In this document: piece after piece, positions 9,412-17,431 of the stretch
Layout of the letters: each line of letters begins with the position of its first letter
Position numbering within the stretch: the stretch's first letter is position 1
Assembly: GCA_009924775.1 (NCBI GenBank)
Contig: RFQY01000003.1
Span: forward strand, 1-42,992
Reading direction: 5' to 3'
Length of the DNA: 42,992 bases
From: Paracoccaceae bacterium
GTDB taxonomy: Bacteria; Pseudomonadota; Alphaproteobacteria; Rhodobacterales; Rhodobacteraceae
Notes under the pieces: model-generated
Told to the model about the DNA's origin: nothing
The model's database searches: none
What the model saw: only the letters and a program-made list of their open reading frames with translations
Position numbers and translations under genes: made by a program

Positions 9412-9427
9412 TTTACCGATTGATAAA
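9412..9427. promoter_or_regulatory. Degenerate RutR-like operator before preT
   Basis: TTTACCGATTGATAAA matches the perfect palindrome at 12859-12874 at 13 of 16 positions. It lies 52 bases before the preT ATG. A weak promoter, TTGCGA (9398) - 17 bases - TGATAA (9421), would place this box over the -10, as expected for repression. Binding by the RutR-like protein is inferred. Confidence 0.5.
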
Positions 9428-9479
9428 ATTTTGATTCGTGGCATCCTGAGATCAACGAAACCTAACAAAGGATGGTCCC

Positions 9480-10808
9480 ATGTCTGCAAATGCCCTGACA
9501 CCGGGTATCGCCGCAGGGCGGTTGCACAGTGACGACTTGCACCAGAACTTTGCCGATCTGCACCCGCCCTTGGGCCAGCACGAGGCGCAGGTTGCCGCTG
9601 ACCGGTGTTATTTCTGCCACGATGCGCCCTGCGTTACCGCCTGCCCCACTGCCATCGATATTCCGCTGTTCATCCGCCAAATCGCCACAGGCACACCCGA
9701 AGCGGCCGCCAAAACGATTTTGTCGCAGAACATTCTGGGCGGCATGTGCGCCCGCGTTTGCCCCACCGAAACGCTGTGCGAACAGGCCTGCGTGCGCGAA
9801 ACCGCCGAGGGCAAGCCGGTGGTTATTGGCCAACTGCAGCGCCATGCAACCGACACATTACAGGCCAAAGCCGGTCATCCCTTCTCCCGGGCGGCCCCGA
9901 CGGGGCGGCGTATTGCCGTTGTCGGGGCCGGTCCGGCGGGGCTGGCCTGTGCGCACCGTTTGGCCATGAAAGGCCACGATGTGGTGGTTTTCGATGCCCG
10001 CCCAAAAGCGGGGGGGCTAAACGAATATGGCATCGCCAGCTATAAATCGACCAATGATTTCGCCCAAGCCGAGGTAAACTGGCTGCTGGGCATTGGCGGC
10101 ATCACCCTGCAGCACGGGCAGGCCTTGGGCCGCGACATCACGCTGGCGGGGCTGCAGGCCGACTATGACGCCGTGTTCTTGGGCATCGGCCTTGGCGGGG
10201 TAAACGCGCTGGCCACTGAGGGCGAAGAAAAAACTGGCGTTCTGGATGCGGTCGATTTCATCGCCGATTTGCGCCAAGCAACCGATCTGGCCGCAGTGCC
10301 CATTGGCCGCGATGTTGTGGTGATTGGCGGCGGCATGACAGCGATTGACGCCGCCGTTCAGGCCAAACTGCTGGGCGCGCTGAATGTCACGCTGGTGTAT
10401 CGCAGGGGCCGCGCGCGTATGAATGCCAGCCCCTTCGAGCAAGATCTGGCCGCCTCTAAGGGGGTGCGCATCATCACCAACGCCATCCCGGTTCGGGTGC
10501 TGGGCAACGGGGCGGTGCGCGAGATCGAATTCGCCTATACCGACGATACGCTAACCCCCACCGGCGACACCTTCCGCTTGGCCGCAGATCAGGTGTTCAA
10601 AGCCATCGGTCAAACGCTGGCAGGCACCGGCCTGCCCGACATCGAAAAAGGCAAGATTGCCACCACCGGCACGGGCCGCACCAGCATGGCTGGCGTTTGG
10701 GCCGGGGGCGATTGCGCCGCAGGTGGCGACGACCTGACAGTAACCGCTGTGGCGCAGGGGCGCGACGCGGCAGAAGACATCCACGCAACCCTGACGGCAG
10801 AGGGCTGA
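9480..10808 (+). CDS. preT: NAD(P)-dependent dihydropyrimidine dehydrogenase subunit PreT
   Basis: This is the electron-input subunit of bacterial dihydropyrimidine dehydrogenase. It takes electrons from NAD(P)H and passes them through FAD and Fe-S clusters to PreA, which reduces uracil or thymine. The 442-aa protein is complete. Cluster cysteines are C43, C46, C51, C55 and C90, C94, C100, C104. The FAD fold starts at about residue 145 (VVGAGPAGLACAHR), and the NAD(P)-binding fold has VVVIGGGMTAIDAAVQ. The C-terminal AGGDCAAGGDDLTVTAV closes the FAD site. It resembles GltD in layout. The preA start follows only three bases after its stop, indicating translational coupling. A RutR-like box lies upstream, and AAAGGA precedes the ATG. 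Confidence 0.95.
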   Translation: MSANALTPGIAAGRLHSDDLHQNFADLHPPLGQHEAQVAADRCYFCHDAPCVTACPTAIDIPLFIRQIATGTPEAAAKTILSQNILGGMCARVCPTETLCEQACVRETAEGKPVVIGQLQRHATDTLQAKAGHPFSRAAPTGRRIAVVGAGPAGLACAHRLAMKGHDVVVFDARPKAGGLNEYGIASYKSTNDFAQAEVNWLLGIGGITLQHGQALGRDITLAGLQADYDAVFLGIGLGGVNALATEGEEKTGVLDAVDFIADLRQATDLAAVPIGRDVVVIGGGMTAIDAAVQAKLLGALNVTLVYRRGRARMNASPFEQDLAASKGVRIITNAIPVRVLGNGAVREIEFAYTDDTLTPTGDTFRLAADQVFKAIGQTLAGTGLPDIEKGKIATTGTGRTSMAGVWAGGDCAAGGDDLTVTAVAQGRDAAEDIHATLTAEG

Positions 10809-10811
10809 GAC

Positions 10812-12116
10812 ATGGCAGACCTGACAACAGATTTCATCGGCATCAAATCACCAAACCCGTTTTGGTTGGCCTCGGCCCCACCGACAGACAAAGAATATAA
10901 CGTGCGCCGCGCCTTTGAGGCCGGCTGGGGCGGCGTGGTGTGGAAAACGCTGGGCGAGGACGGCCCGCCAGTGGTAAATGTCAACGGCCCCCGCTATGGC
11001 GCAATTTGGGGCGCTGATCGGCGGCTGCTGGGGCTGAACAACATCGAGCTGATCACAGACCGCCCGCTGCATGTGAACCTGCAAGAAATCAAATCCGTCA
11101 AACAAGATTATCCCGATCGGGCGATGATTGTCTCGCTGATGGTGCCCTGCGTGGAAGAGGCGTGGAAAGCCATTTTGCCGCTGGTCGAAGAAACCGGCGC
11201 AGATGGGGTCGAGCTGAATTTCGGCTGCCCCCATGGCATGAGCGAACGCGGCATGGGCAGCGCCGTGGGCCAAGTGCCCGAATATATCGAAATGGTCACG
11301 CGTTGGGTAAAGCAAAACACGCGCATGCCCTGTATCGTAAAGCTTACGCCAAACATCACCGATATTCGCAAACCCGCCGCTGCGGCCAAGGCCGGGGGCG
11401 CCGATGCGGTCTCGCTGATCAACACGATCAATTCTATCACCTCGGTCAATCTTGATTTGTTCGCCCCCGAGCCCACGATCGACGGCAAAGGTGCGCATGG
11501 CGGCTATTGCGGGCCAGCGGTAAAACCCATTGCCTTGAACATGGTGGCTGAAATTGCCCGCAGCGCCGATTTACGCGGCCTGCCCATTTCCGGCATCGGT
11601 GGGGTAACCACGTGGCGCGATGCGGCGGAATATTTGGCCATGGGGGCGGGCAACGTTCAAGTGTGCACAGCCGCCATGACCTATGGGTTTAAAATCGTTC
11701 AGGAAATGATTTCGGGCCTGTCAGATTATCTGGATAGCAAAGGCATGCACAGCCCCGCCGATTTGGTCGGCCGCGCGGTGCCAAACACCAGCGACTGGCA
11801 GCATTTGAACCTGAATTACATCAGCAAGGCCAAGATCAACCAAGATCTGTGCATCAGCTGTGGCCGCTGCTACGCCGCCTGCGAAGATACCAGCCACCAA
11901 GCCATTGCCATGTCAGAAAATCGGGTTTTTACCGTGAAAGACGACGAATGCGTGGCCTGCAACCTGTGCATCAATGTCTGCCCGGTGGAAAACTGCATCA
12001 CGATGGAGCAAATGGCCCCCGGCACAACCGACCCGCGCACCGGCAAGATTGTCGAGGCAGACTATGGAAATTGGACAACCCACCCCAACAACCCCAACAG
12101 GGTGGCGGCAGAATAA
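10812..12116 (+). CDS. preA: NAD-dependent dihydropyrimidine dehydrogenase subunit PreA
   Basis: This is the catalytic FMN subunit that reduces uracil or thymine to the 5,6-dihydro form. The 434-aa protein has a dihydroorotate-dehydrogenase-like TIM barrel (residues 1 to about 320), with NFGCPHGMSERGMGSAVGQ and KLTPNITDI around the FMN and substrate site. A C-terminal two-cluster ferredoxin domain follows from about residue 345 (CISCGRCYAACEDTSHQ, then CVACNLCINVCPVENC). Mammalian enzymes have ACGQ, with a catalytic Cys, where this one has AVGQ; as I recall, bacterial members often share the Val. It is coupled to preT. The RutR-like regulator ends 8 bases downstream on the other strand. Confidence 0.95.
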   Translation: MADLTTDFIGIKSPNPFWLASAPPTDKEYNVRRAFEAGWGGVVWKTLGEDGPPVVNVNGPRYGAIWGADRRLLGLNNIELITDRPLHVNLQEIKSVKQDYPDRAMIVSLMVPCVEEAWKAILPLVEETGADGVELNFGCPHGMSERGMGSAVGQVPEYIEMVTRWVKQNTRMPCIVKLTPNITDIRKPAAAAKAGGADAVSLINTINSITSVNLDLFAPEPTIDGKGAHGGYCGPAVKPIALNMVAEIARSADLRGLPISGIGGVTTWRDAAEYLAMGAGNVQVCTAAMTYGFKIVQEMISGLSDYLDSKGMHSPADLVGRAVPNTSDWQHLNLNYISKAKINQDLCISCGRCYAACEDTSHQAIAMSENRVFTVKDDECVACNLCINVCPVENCITMEQMAPGTTDPRTGKIVEADYGNWTTHPNNPNRVAAE

Positions 12117-12123
12117 GCCGGGC

Positions 12124-12747
12124 TTAGGGCGCCAGCAGCTTGGTGAACATGGTTTCCACATGCTGCTGCGCCGCTGTCCAAGCGGCCTCGTTATCGGGGA
12201 TCAAAACCCGGACCTGCGCCTCGAAATCGGCATAATGCTGGGTGGTGGCCCAGATCGAAATAATCAAATGCGCCGGGTCTACAGGGGCCAACAACCCGGC
12301 ATCTACCCAATCTTGGATCAGGCGGCATTTTTCATCGAAAAGCGGCTTTAACCCGGTTTCAAGGTTGCCCCCCATACGCGGCGCGCCTTGGATGATCTCG
12401 TTTGCAAACAAGCGGCTTTCGCGGGGGTAAAGGCGGCTCATCTCCATTTTGCGGCGAATATAGCCCAGCAATTCGGTCAGCGGGTCGCCGTTGGCATTCA
12501 TCTGTTCCAGCGGGTCCAGCCATGCCTCCATCAGCCGCGCCAACAAGGTGACGTGGATCTCTTCTTTGCCGCTGAAATAGTAAAGAATATTGGGCTTTGA
12601 CAGGCCTGCCGCCTCGGCGATCTGGTCTAGCGTACTGCCGCGATAGCCATGCTGCGAAAACACGTCCAGCGCCGCCTCGAGAATGCGCTTGCGGTTGCGC
12701 TGCTGAATACGGCTGCGCTTTGGCGCGGTGGGGGGGGCTTCGCTCAT
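12124..12747 (-). CDS. rutR: RutR-like TetR-family repressor of pyrimidine catabolism
   Basis: This 207-aa TetR regulator has an N-terminal helix-turn-helix (about residues 15-60: RILEAALDVFSQHGYRGST, then AGLSKPNILYYFSGKEE). The C-terminal ligand domain carries features of E. coli RutR (YcdC): PRESRLFANEIIQGAP, LFDEKCRLIQDWVDAGLLAPVDP reduced in spacing only slightly, and IWATTQHYADFEAQV. E. coli RutR binds uracil or thymine and releases TTGACCA-NN-TGGTCAA sites. A perfect palindrome of that design (12859-12874) lies in the gap to the divergent amidohydrolase gene. ATG 12747 begins the family sequence; the frame stays open upstream without homology. Placement among reductive-pathway genes, rather than rut genes, is the notable point. 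Its ligand here is inferred. Confidence 0.82.
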   Translation of the reverse strand: MSEAPPTAPKRSRIQQRNRKRILEAALDVFSQHGYRGSTLDQIAEAAGLSKPNILYYFSGKEEIHVTLLARLMEAWLDPLEQMNANGDPLTELLGYIRRKMEMSRLYPRESRLFANEIIQGAPRMGGNLETGLKPLFDEKCRLIQDWVDAGLLAPVDPAHLIISIWATTQHYADFEAQVRVLIPDNEAAWTAAQQHVETMFTKLLAP

Positions 12748-12826
12748 GGGTATAAAATTATTGCTGCAGATTTGATCATATCTGCCCTCAGATAGCCCGT
12801 TGGCCCCATTATGTCCAAGACGAATC

Positions 12827-12874
12827 TTGACAGCCGAATGGGCAGCGGCAATCGTGACTTTACCAAATGGTAAA
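12827..12874 (+). promoter_or_regulatory. Promoter with perfect RutR-type operator
   Basis: A consensus -35, TTGACA (12827-12832), lies 17 bases before a weak -10, AATCGT (12850-12855). At the expected start point is TTTACCA-AA-TGGTAAA (12859-12874), a perfect palindrome with 7-bp arms and a 2-bp centre. It matches the E. coli RutR site TTGACCA-NN-TGGTCAA in layout and at 14 of 16 positions, counting the two free centre bases. It lies 29 bases before the amidohydrolase ATG and in the gap shared with rutR, so it could also serve autoregulation. Confidence 0.75.
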
Positions 12875-12903
12875 AAAGAGACCGGCCAAATAAGGGGGGT
12901 GTT

Positions 12904-14154
12904 ATGCCAGCACCTGGTGAAAACCTGCGCATCAACGGGGATCGTTTGTGGGACAGTCTGATGGAAATGGCAAAAATCGGGCCAGGGGTGGCCGGCGGCA
13001 ATAACCGCCAAACCCTGACCGATGCCGATGCCGAGGGCCGGACGCTGTTTCAAAAATGGTGCGAAGAGGCCGGTTGCGACATGGGGCTAGACACGATGGG
13101 CAACATGTTTGCCATCCGCCCCGGCACCGACCCCGACGCCCTGCCTGTCTACATGGGCAGCCATCTGGATACACAGCCAACAGGTGGCAAATATGACGGC
13201 GTGTTAGGCGTGTTGGGCGCGTTAGAAGTGGTGCGCAGCCTCAATGACATGGGCATCAAAACCCGCCATCCCATTGCCATTGCCAACTGGACCAACGAAG
13301 AGGGCACACGGTTTGCCCCAGCGATGTTATCCAGCGGGGTCTTTGCCGGCATTCACACCGAAGATTGGGCCAAAGCCCGCCAAGACGCCGATGGCAAATT
13401 ATTTGGCGACGAGCTGCGCCGCATTGGCTGGCAGGGCGAAGAACCCGTTGGCCAGCGCAAAATGCACGCGATGTTCGAGCTGCACATCGAACAGGGCCCC
13501 ATCCTAGAGGCAGAAGGCAAAAATATCGGCGTGGTTACCCACGGCCAAGGCCTGAGCTGGACACAAATCACCATCACCGGCAAAGACAGCCACACCGGAT
13601 CCACCCCGATGCCGCTGCGCAAGAACGCCGGGCTTGGCATGGCGCGCATTTTGGAATTGGTCGACCAAATCGCATGGTCGCATGCCCCCCATGCGGTGGG
13701 CGCGGCGGGCCATATCGATGTCTATCCAAATTCGCGCAACGTGATCCCGGGCAAAGTGGTATTCACCGTCGATTTTCGCAGCCCCGATCTGGCGGTGATC
13801 CAAGATATGGAACACCGCCTGCGCCTTGAGGGCCAGAAAATCTGCGATGAAATGGGGCTGGACGTCGCGTTTGAAAAAGTAGGCGGATTTGATCCCGTGG
13901 CCTTTGACGCGGGCTGTGTCGCAGCGGTGCGGCGCGCAGCAGAAAGCCTGGGCTACGCGCATATGAACATCATTTCGGGGGCTGGCCACGATGCCTGTTG
14001 GATCAACCAAGTGGCGCCAACAGCGATGATCATGTGCCCCTGCGTTGATGGGCTGTCGCATAACGAGGCAGAGGAAATTTCCAAAGACTGGGCAACCGCA
14101 GGCACCGATGTGCTGTTGCATGCGGTTCTGGAAACGGCGGGTGTGGTGGCCTAA
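12904..14154 (+). CDS. M20-family Zn amidohydrolase, probable N-carbamoyl-beta-alanine amidohydrolase
   Basis: This 416-aa cytoplasmic metallohydrolase belongs to the N-carbamoyl-amino-acid hydrolase / beta-ureidopropionase / allantoate amidohydrolase group of M20. Metal and substrate motifs are in order: MGSHLDTQPTGGKYDGVLGV, NEEGTRFAPAMLSSGVFAG, HIEQGPILE, GKDSHTGSTPM in the lid-domain junction, and SGAGHDACW near the C-terminus with LSHNEAE. Because it sits between preTA and hydA, the likely substrate is N-carbamoyl-beta-alanine (or the beta-aminoisobutyrate form), giving the beta-amino acid, CO2 and ammonium. Sequence alone does not exclude allantoate or an L-carbamoyl amino acid. It starts with a strong AAGGGGGG ribosome site and is directly behind the RutR-type operator. 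Confidence 0.88.
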   Translation: MPAPGENLRINGDRLWDSLMEMAKIGPGVAGGNNRQTLTDADAEGRTLFQKWCEEAGCDMGLDTMGNMFAIRPGTDPDALPVYMGSHLDTQPTGGKYDGVLGVLGALEVVRSLNDMGIKTRHPIAIANWTNEEGTRFAPAMLSSGVFAGIHTEDWAKARQDADGKLFGDELRRIGWQGEEPVGQRKMHAMFELHIEQGPILEAEGKNIGVVTHGQGLSWTQITITGKDSHTGSTPMPLRKNAGLGMARILELVDQIAWSHAPHAVGAAGHIDVYPNSRNVIPGKVVFTVDFRSPDLAVIQDMEHRLRLEGQKICDEMGLDVAFEKVGGFDPVAFDAGCVAAVRRAAESLGYAHMNIISGAGHDACWINQVAPTAMIMCPCVDGLSHNEAEEISKDWATAGTDVLLHAVLETAGVVA

Positions 14155-14188
14155 CGCCACCCCCACCCGGCAGATCAAGGAGGCCAAA

Positions 14189-15652
14189 ATGGCAACGAAA
14201 GTCATCAAGGGCGGCATGGTATGCACCGCCGACCGCACATGGAAAGCCGATGTTCTGATCGAGGGCGAGACGATCAAACAGATCGGCGAAAACCTAGTTG
14301 GCGACGAATATATCGACGCCGAAGGCGCCTATGTCATCCCCGGCGGGATCGATCCGCACACGCATCTGGAAATGCCCTTCATGGGCACAACCGCGGCTGA
14401 AACCTTTGAAACCGGCACATGGGCTGCGGCCTGTGGCGGCACCACGATGCTGGTGGATTTCTGCTTGCCCGGCGCCGATGGCAGTATCAAAAACGCCATT
14501 AACGAATGGCACCGCAAAAGCGCACCACAGATTTGCGCCGACATCGGCTATCACATGGCCATCACCGGCTGGAATGAAACCATCTTCACCGAGATGAAAG
14601 ACGCCGTCGATATGGGCGTGAATTCCTTCAAGCATTTCATGGCTTACAAAGGTGCGCTGATGATCGAGGACGACGAAATGTTCGCCTCGTTCAAGCGCTG
14701 TAAAGAACTGGGCGCCTTGCCCATGGTGCATGCGGAAAACGGCGATCTGGTGGCCGAGATGCAGCAAAAATACTTTGACCAAGGCATCACCGGCCCCGAG
14801 GGGCACGCCTATTCGCGCCCCCCCGAATTCGAGGGCGAGGCGGCAAACCGCGCGATTTGCATCGCCGATACCGCCGGCGTGCCGCTGTATATTGTGCATG
14901 TTTCTTGCGAACAGGCCCACGAGGCCATCCGCCGGGCACGGCAAAAGGGCATGCGCGTCTATGGCGAACCGCTGATCCAGTTTTTGACCTTGGATGAAAG
15001 CGAATATTTCAACAAAGATTGGGACCATGCCGCACGGCGCGTTATGTCGCCGCCCTTCCGCTCGAAAGACCACCAAGACAGTTTGTGGGCGGGTTTGCAG
15101 GCCGGCTCGTTGCAGGTGGTGGCCACCGACCATGCGGCCTTTAACACCGAACAAAAACGCGCCGGCAGGCATGATTTCCGCATCATCCCGAACGGATCCA
15201 ATGGGTTGGAAGAACGCTTGGCCGTGCTGTGGACGCATGGGGTGGAAACCGGGCGGTTAACCCCAAATGAATTCGTGGCGGCCACATCGACCAATGTTGC
15301 GAAAATTCTAAACATCTACCCCAAGAAAGGCGCCATCGTCGAAGGGGCCGACGCCGATATCGTGGTATGGGACCCAAAGATCAGCAAAACCATTTCGGCG
15401 GCCAACCACCACTCTATCCTCGATTACAATGTGTTCGAGGGTTTTGAAGTTACCGCGCAGGCCCGCTATACCCTATCGCGCGGCGAGGTGATTTGGGCTT
15501 GGGGTCAAAACAGCCAGCCAAACCCCGGCCGTGGCCGGTTTGTGCCGCGCCCCGCCTTCCCCAGCGCAAACGTAGCCCTGTCAAAATGGAAAGAGCTAAA
15601 CGCCCCCAAAATGATTCAGCGCGATCCGCTGAACATTCCCGCCGGCATTTAA
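14189..15652 (+). CDS. hydA: Dihydropyrimidinase (D-hydantoinase)
   Basis: This enzyme opens the ring of dihydrouracil or dihydrothymine to give the N-carbamoyl beta-amino acid. The 487-aa protein is an amidohydrolase-superfamily member of normal length. The metal ligands show as DPHTHLEMPF (about residue 57), the carboxylated lysine in FKHFMAYKGALM (about 150), HAENGD (about 183), VHVSCEQ (about 238) and ATDHAAFN (about 312). AAGGAGG at 14177-14183 sets the start at ATG 14189, 34 bases after the amidohydrolase stop; a longer frame from 14045 only overlaps the previous gene. It completes the three-step reductive pathway with PreTA and the M20 enzyme. Confidence 0.95.
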   Translation: MATKVIKGGMVCTADRTWKADVLIEGETIKQIGENLVGDEYIDAEGAYVIPGGIDPHTHLEMPFMGTTAAETFETGTWAAACGGTTMLVDFCLPGADGSIKNAINEWHRKSAPQICADIGYHMAITGWNETIFTEMKDAVDMGVNSFKHFMAYKGALMIEDDEMFASFKRCKELGALPMVHAENGDLVAEMQQKYFDQGITGPEGHAYSRPPEFEGEAANRAICIADTAGVPLYIVHVSCEQAHEAIRRARQKGMRVYGEPLIQFLTLDESEYFNKDWDHAARRVMSPPFRSKDHQDSLWAGLQAGSLQVVATDHAAFNTEQKRAGRHDFRIIPNGSNGLEERLAVLWTHGVETGRLTPNEFVAATSTNVAKILNIYPKKGAIVEGADADIVVWDPKISKTISAANHHSILDYNVFEGFEVTAQARYTLSRGEVIWAWGQNSQPNPGRGRFVPRPAFPSANVALSKWKELNAPKMIQRDPLNIPAGI

Positions 15653-15659
15653 TTTTTGT

Positions 15660-15686
15660 TGCACCCGGGTGCACAACCCGGGTGCA
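15660..15686 (+). promoter_or_regulatory. Strong GC-rich stem-loop between hydA and importer genes
   Basis: TGCACCCGGGT (15660-15670) pairs perfectly with ACCCGGGTGCA (15676-15686) across a 5-base loop. The first arm also forms its own 14-bp palindrome, TGCACCCGGGTGCA. No U-run follows on either strand, so it is not a standard terminator. It could stabilise or process the hydA mRNA 3' end, lower read-through to the importer, or bind a regulator. Confidence 0.6.
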
Positions 15687-15755
15687 GAGCGGTACAATAA
15701 TAACAGAGCGCGGCGCCCGAGCCGCGACATCACAGTAACGCGGGGAGTAACCGGT

Positions 15756-16541
15756 TTGACGACCGATATCGCGATCAGCGCCAAGGGCCTGAACCTGACC
15801 TTTCAAACAAATGATGGGCCGGTGCATGCCCTAAAGGATGTCAATCTTGATATCTGCAAGGGCGATTTTGTCAGCTTCATCGGCCCGTCGGGCTGTGGCA
15901 AAACCACCTTCCTGCGTTGCATGGCAGATCTTGAACATCCCACCGGTGGCAGCATCACGGTCAATGGTGTTTCGGCTGCAAACGCACGCGCCGCGCGCGC
16001 CTATGGCTATGTGTTTCAGGCCGCGGGGCTGTATCCATGGCGCACCATCGGGCGCAATGTGTCACTGCCGTTGGAAATTATGGGCTATGACAAAACCGAT
16101 ATTGCCCAGCGGGTGCAGCGGGTGCTGGAGCTGGTGGAATTGTCTGGCTTTGAAAAGAAATTCCCTTGGCAGCTTTCGGGGGGCATGCAACAGCGCGCCA
16201 GCATCGCCCGGGCATTGGCCTTTGACGCCGATATCTTGCTGATGGACGAACCCTTTGGCGCGCTGGATGAAATCGTGCGCGACCACCTGAACCAACAATT
16301 GCTGCAGCTGTGGGCGCGCACAAACAAGACGATTGCCTTTGTCACCCATTCGATCCCCGAGGCGGTGTATCTGTCGACCCGCATCGTGGTGATGAGCCCG
16401 CGCCCCGGCAGAATTACCGATATCATCGAAAGCCCGCTACCCCGCGAACGCCCCTTAGACATTCGCGACACCCCTGAATTTTTGGAAATCGCCCATCGCG
16501 TTCGCGAGGGCCTGCGCGCGGGTCATGCTTATGACGATTAA
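15756..16541 (+). CDS. ABC transporter ATP-binding protein of the putative pyrimidine importer
   Basis: This cytoplasmic ATPase powers the importer formed with the next three genes. It is of the NitT/TauT (SsuB/ThiZ-like) type. Seen in order are Walker A GPSGCGKTT, the Q-loop VFQAAGLYPWRT, the signature LSGGMQQR, Walker B ILLMDEP and the His switch FVTHS. The proposed start is TTG 15756, preceded by GGGGAG at 8 bases, giving 261 aa. An in-frame ATG at 15669 would lie inside the stem-loop and add 29 residues unlike the family. The gene is 103 bases after hydA and may share its transcript. Confidence 0.88.
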   Translation: MTTDIAISAKGLNLTFQTNDGPVHALKDVNLDICKGDFVSFIGPSGCGKTTFLRCMADLEHPTGGSITVNGVSAANARAARAYGYVFQAAGLYPWRTIGRNVSLPLEIMGYDKTDIAQRVQRVLELVELSGFEKKFPWQLSGGMQQRASIARALAFDADILLMDEPFGALDEIVRDHLNQQLLQLWARTNKTIAFVTHSIPEAVYLSTRIVVMSPRPGRITDIIESPLPRERPLDIRDTPEFLEIAHRVREGLRAGHAYDD

Positions 16542-16570
16542 GCGCAACACCTGCCATAGGGGGGGCAAGC

Positions 16571-17431
16571 ATGCGTAACCTGCTGCCCGTTTTAACCGTT
16601 GTCGCAGCGCTGCTGGCCCTGTGGTATGCCGCCGCCGTCTGGCTGAATGCCGATTGGGCCTATGACCGCGCCCAGCGCGCTGGAACCACGCTTAATTTTA
16701 GCGCATTGGTGGCCGACACATGGGCGCAAGACAAACCCAAATTGCCCGCCCCCCACCAAGTGGCCACCGAGATATGGAACACCACGGTCGAGAAAAAGAT
16801 CACCTCGAAACGCAGCCTTATTTATCATAGCTGGGTCACCATGTCGGCCACGCTGCTGGGCTTTATCTTGGGCACTGCGCTGGGTATTGGGCTGGCCATC
16901 GGCATTGTCTACAACCGCGTCATGGACATGAGCGTGATGCCATGGGTGATTGCCAGCCAAACCATTCCCATTCTGGCCATCGCGCCAATGATTATCGTGG
17001 TGCTGAACGCCGTGGGCATTTCCGGCCTGCTGCCAAAGGCCATTATCAGCATGTATCTTAGCTTTTTCCCGGTGGTTGTGGGCATGGTAAAGGGCTTGCG
17101 CAGCCCTGATCAGATGCAGCTAGACCAAATGCGCACATGGAATGCCAGCGCGGCGCAAACCTTTTGGCGCCTGCGCCTGCCCTCGTCTATGCCCTATCTG
17201 TTCACCTCGATGAAAATTGCCATGGCCGCCAGCTTGGTGGGGGCCATTGTGGGCGAACTGCCCACCGGGGCTGTGGCCGGGCTTGGGGCGCGGCTGCTGG
17301 CGGGCAGCTATTATGGCCAAACCATCCAGATTTGGAGCGCGCTGATCATGGCCGCCGCTTTGGCCGCAGCGCTGGTGGCACTTATCGGGCTGGCGCAGCG
17401 CATCACCCTGAAACGCATGGGAATGGCATAA
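16571..17431 (+). CDS. ABC transporter permease, first subunit
   Basis: This 286-aa inner-membrane permease of the NitT/TauT type has an N-terminal membrane helix (LLPVLTVVAALLALWYAAAV), then a soluble stretch (about 25-85). The core helices follow, with the coupling-loop region around DQMRTWNASAAQTFWRLRLP (about residue 188). Its stop codon overlaps the start of the next gene by one base (TAATG), so the two permeases are made together as a heterodimer. The substrate is inferred from the neighbouring pyrimidine genes. Confidence 0.9.
   Translation: MRNLLPVLTVVAALLALWYAAAVWLNADWAYDRAQRAGTTLNFSALVADTWAQDKPKLPAPHQVATEIWNTTVEKKITSKRSLIYHSWVTMSATLLGFILGTALGIGLAIGIVYNRVMDMSVMPWVIASQTIPILAIAPMIIVVLNAVGISGLLPKAIISMYLSFFPVVVGMVKGLRSPDQMQLDQMRTWNASAAQTFWRLRLPSSMPYLFTSMKIAMAASLVGAIVGELPTGAVAGLGARLLAGSYYGQTIQIWSALIMAAALAAALVALIGLAQRITLKRMGMA

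Noticed and set aside
13657-13668. Palindrome TTGGTCGACCAA resembling a regulator site
   Set aside because: It lies within coding sequence, lacks the TTTACCA/TTGACCA half-site order, and is explained by the codons for Leu-Val-Asp-Gln.
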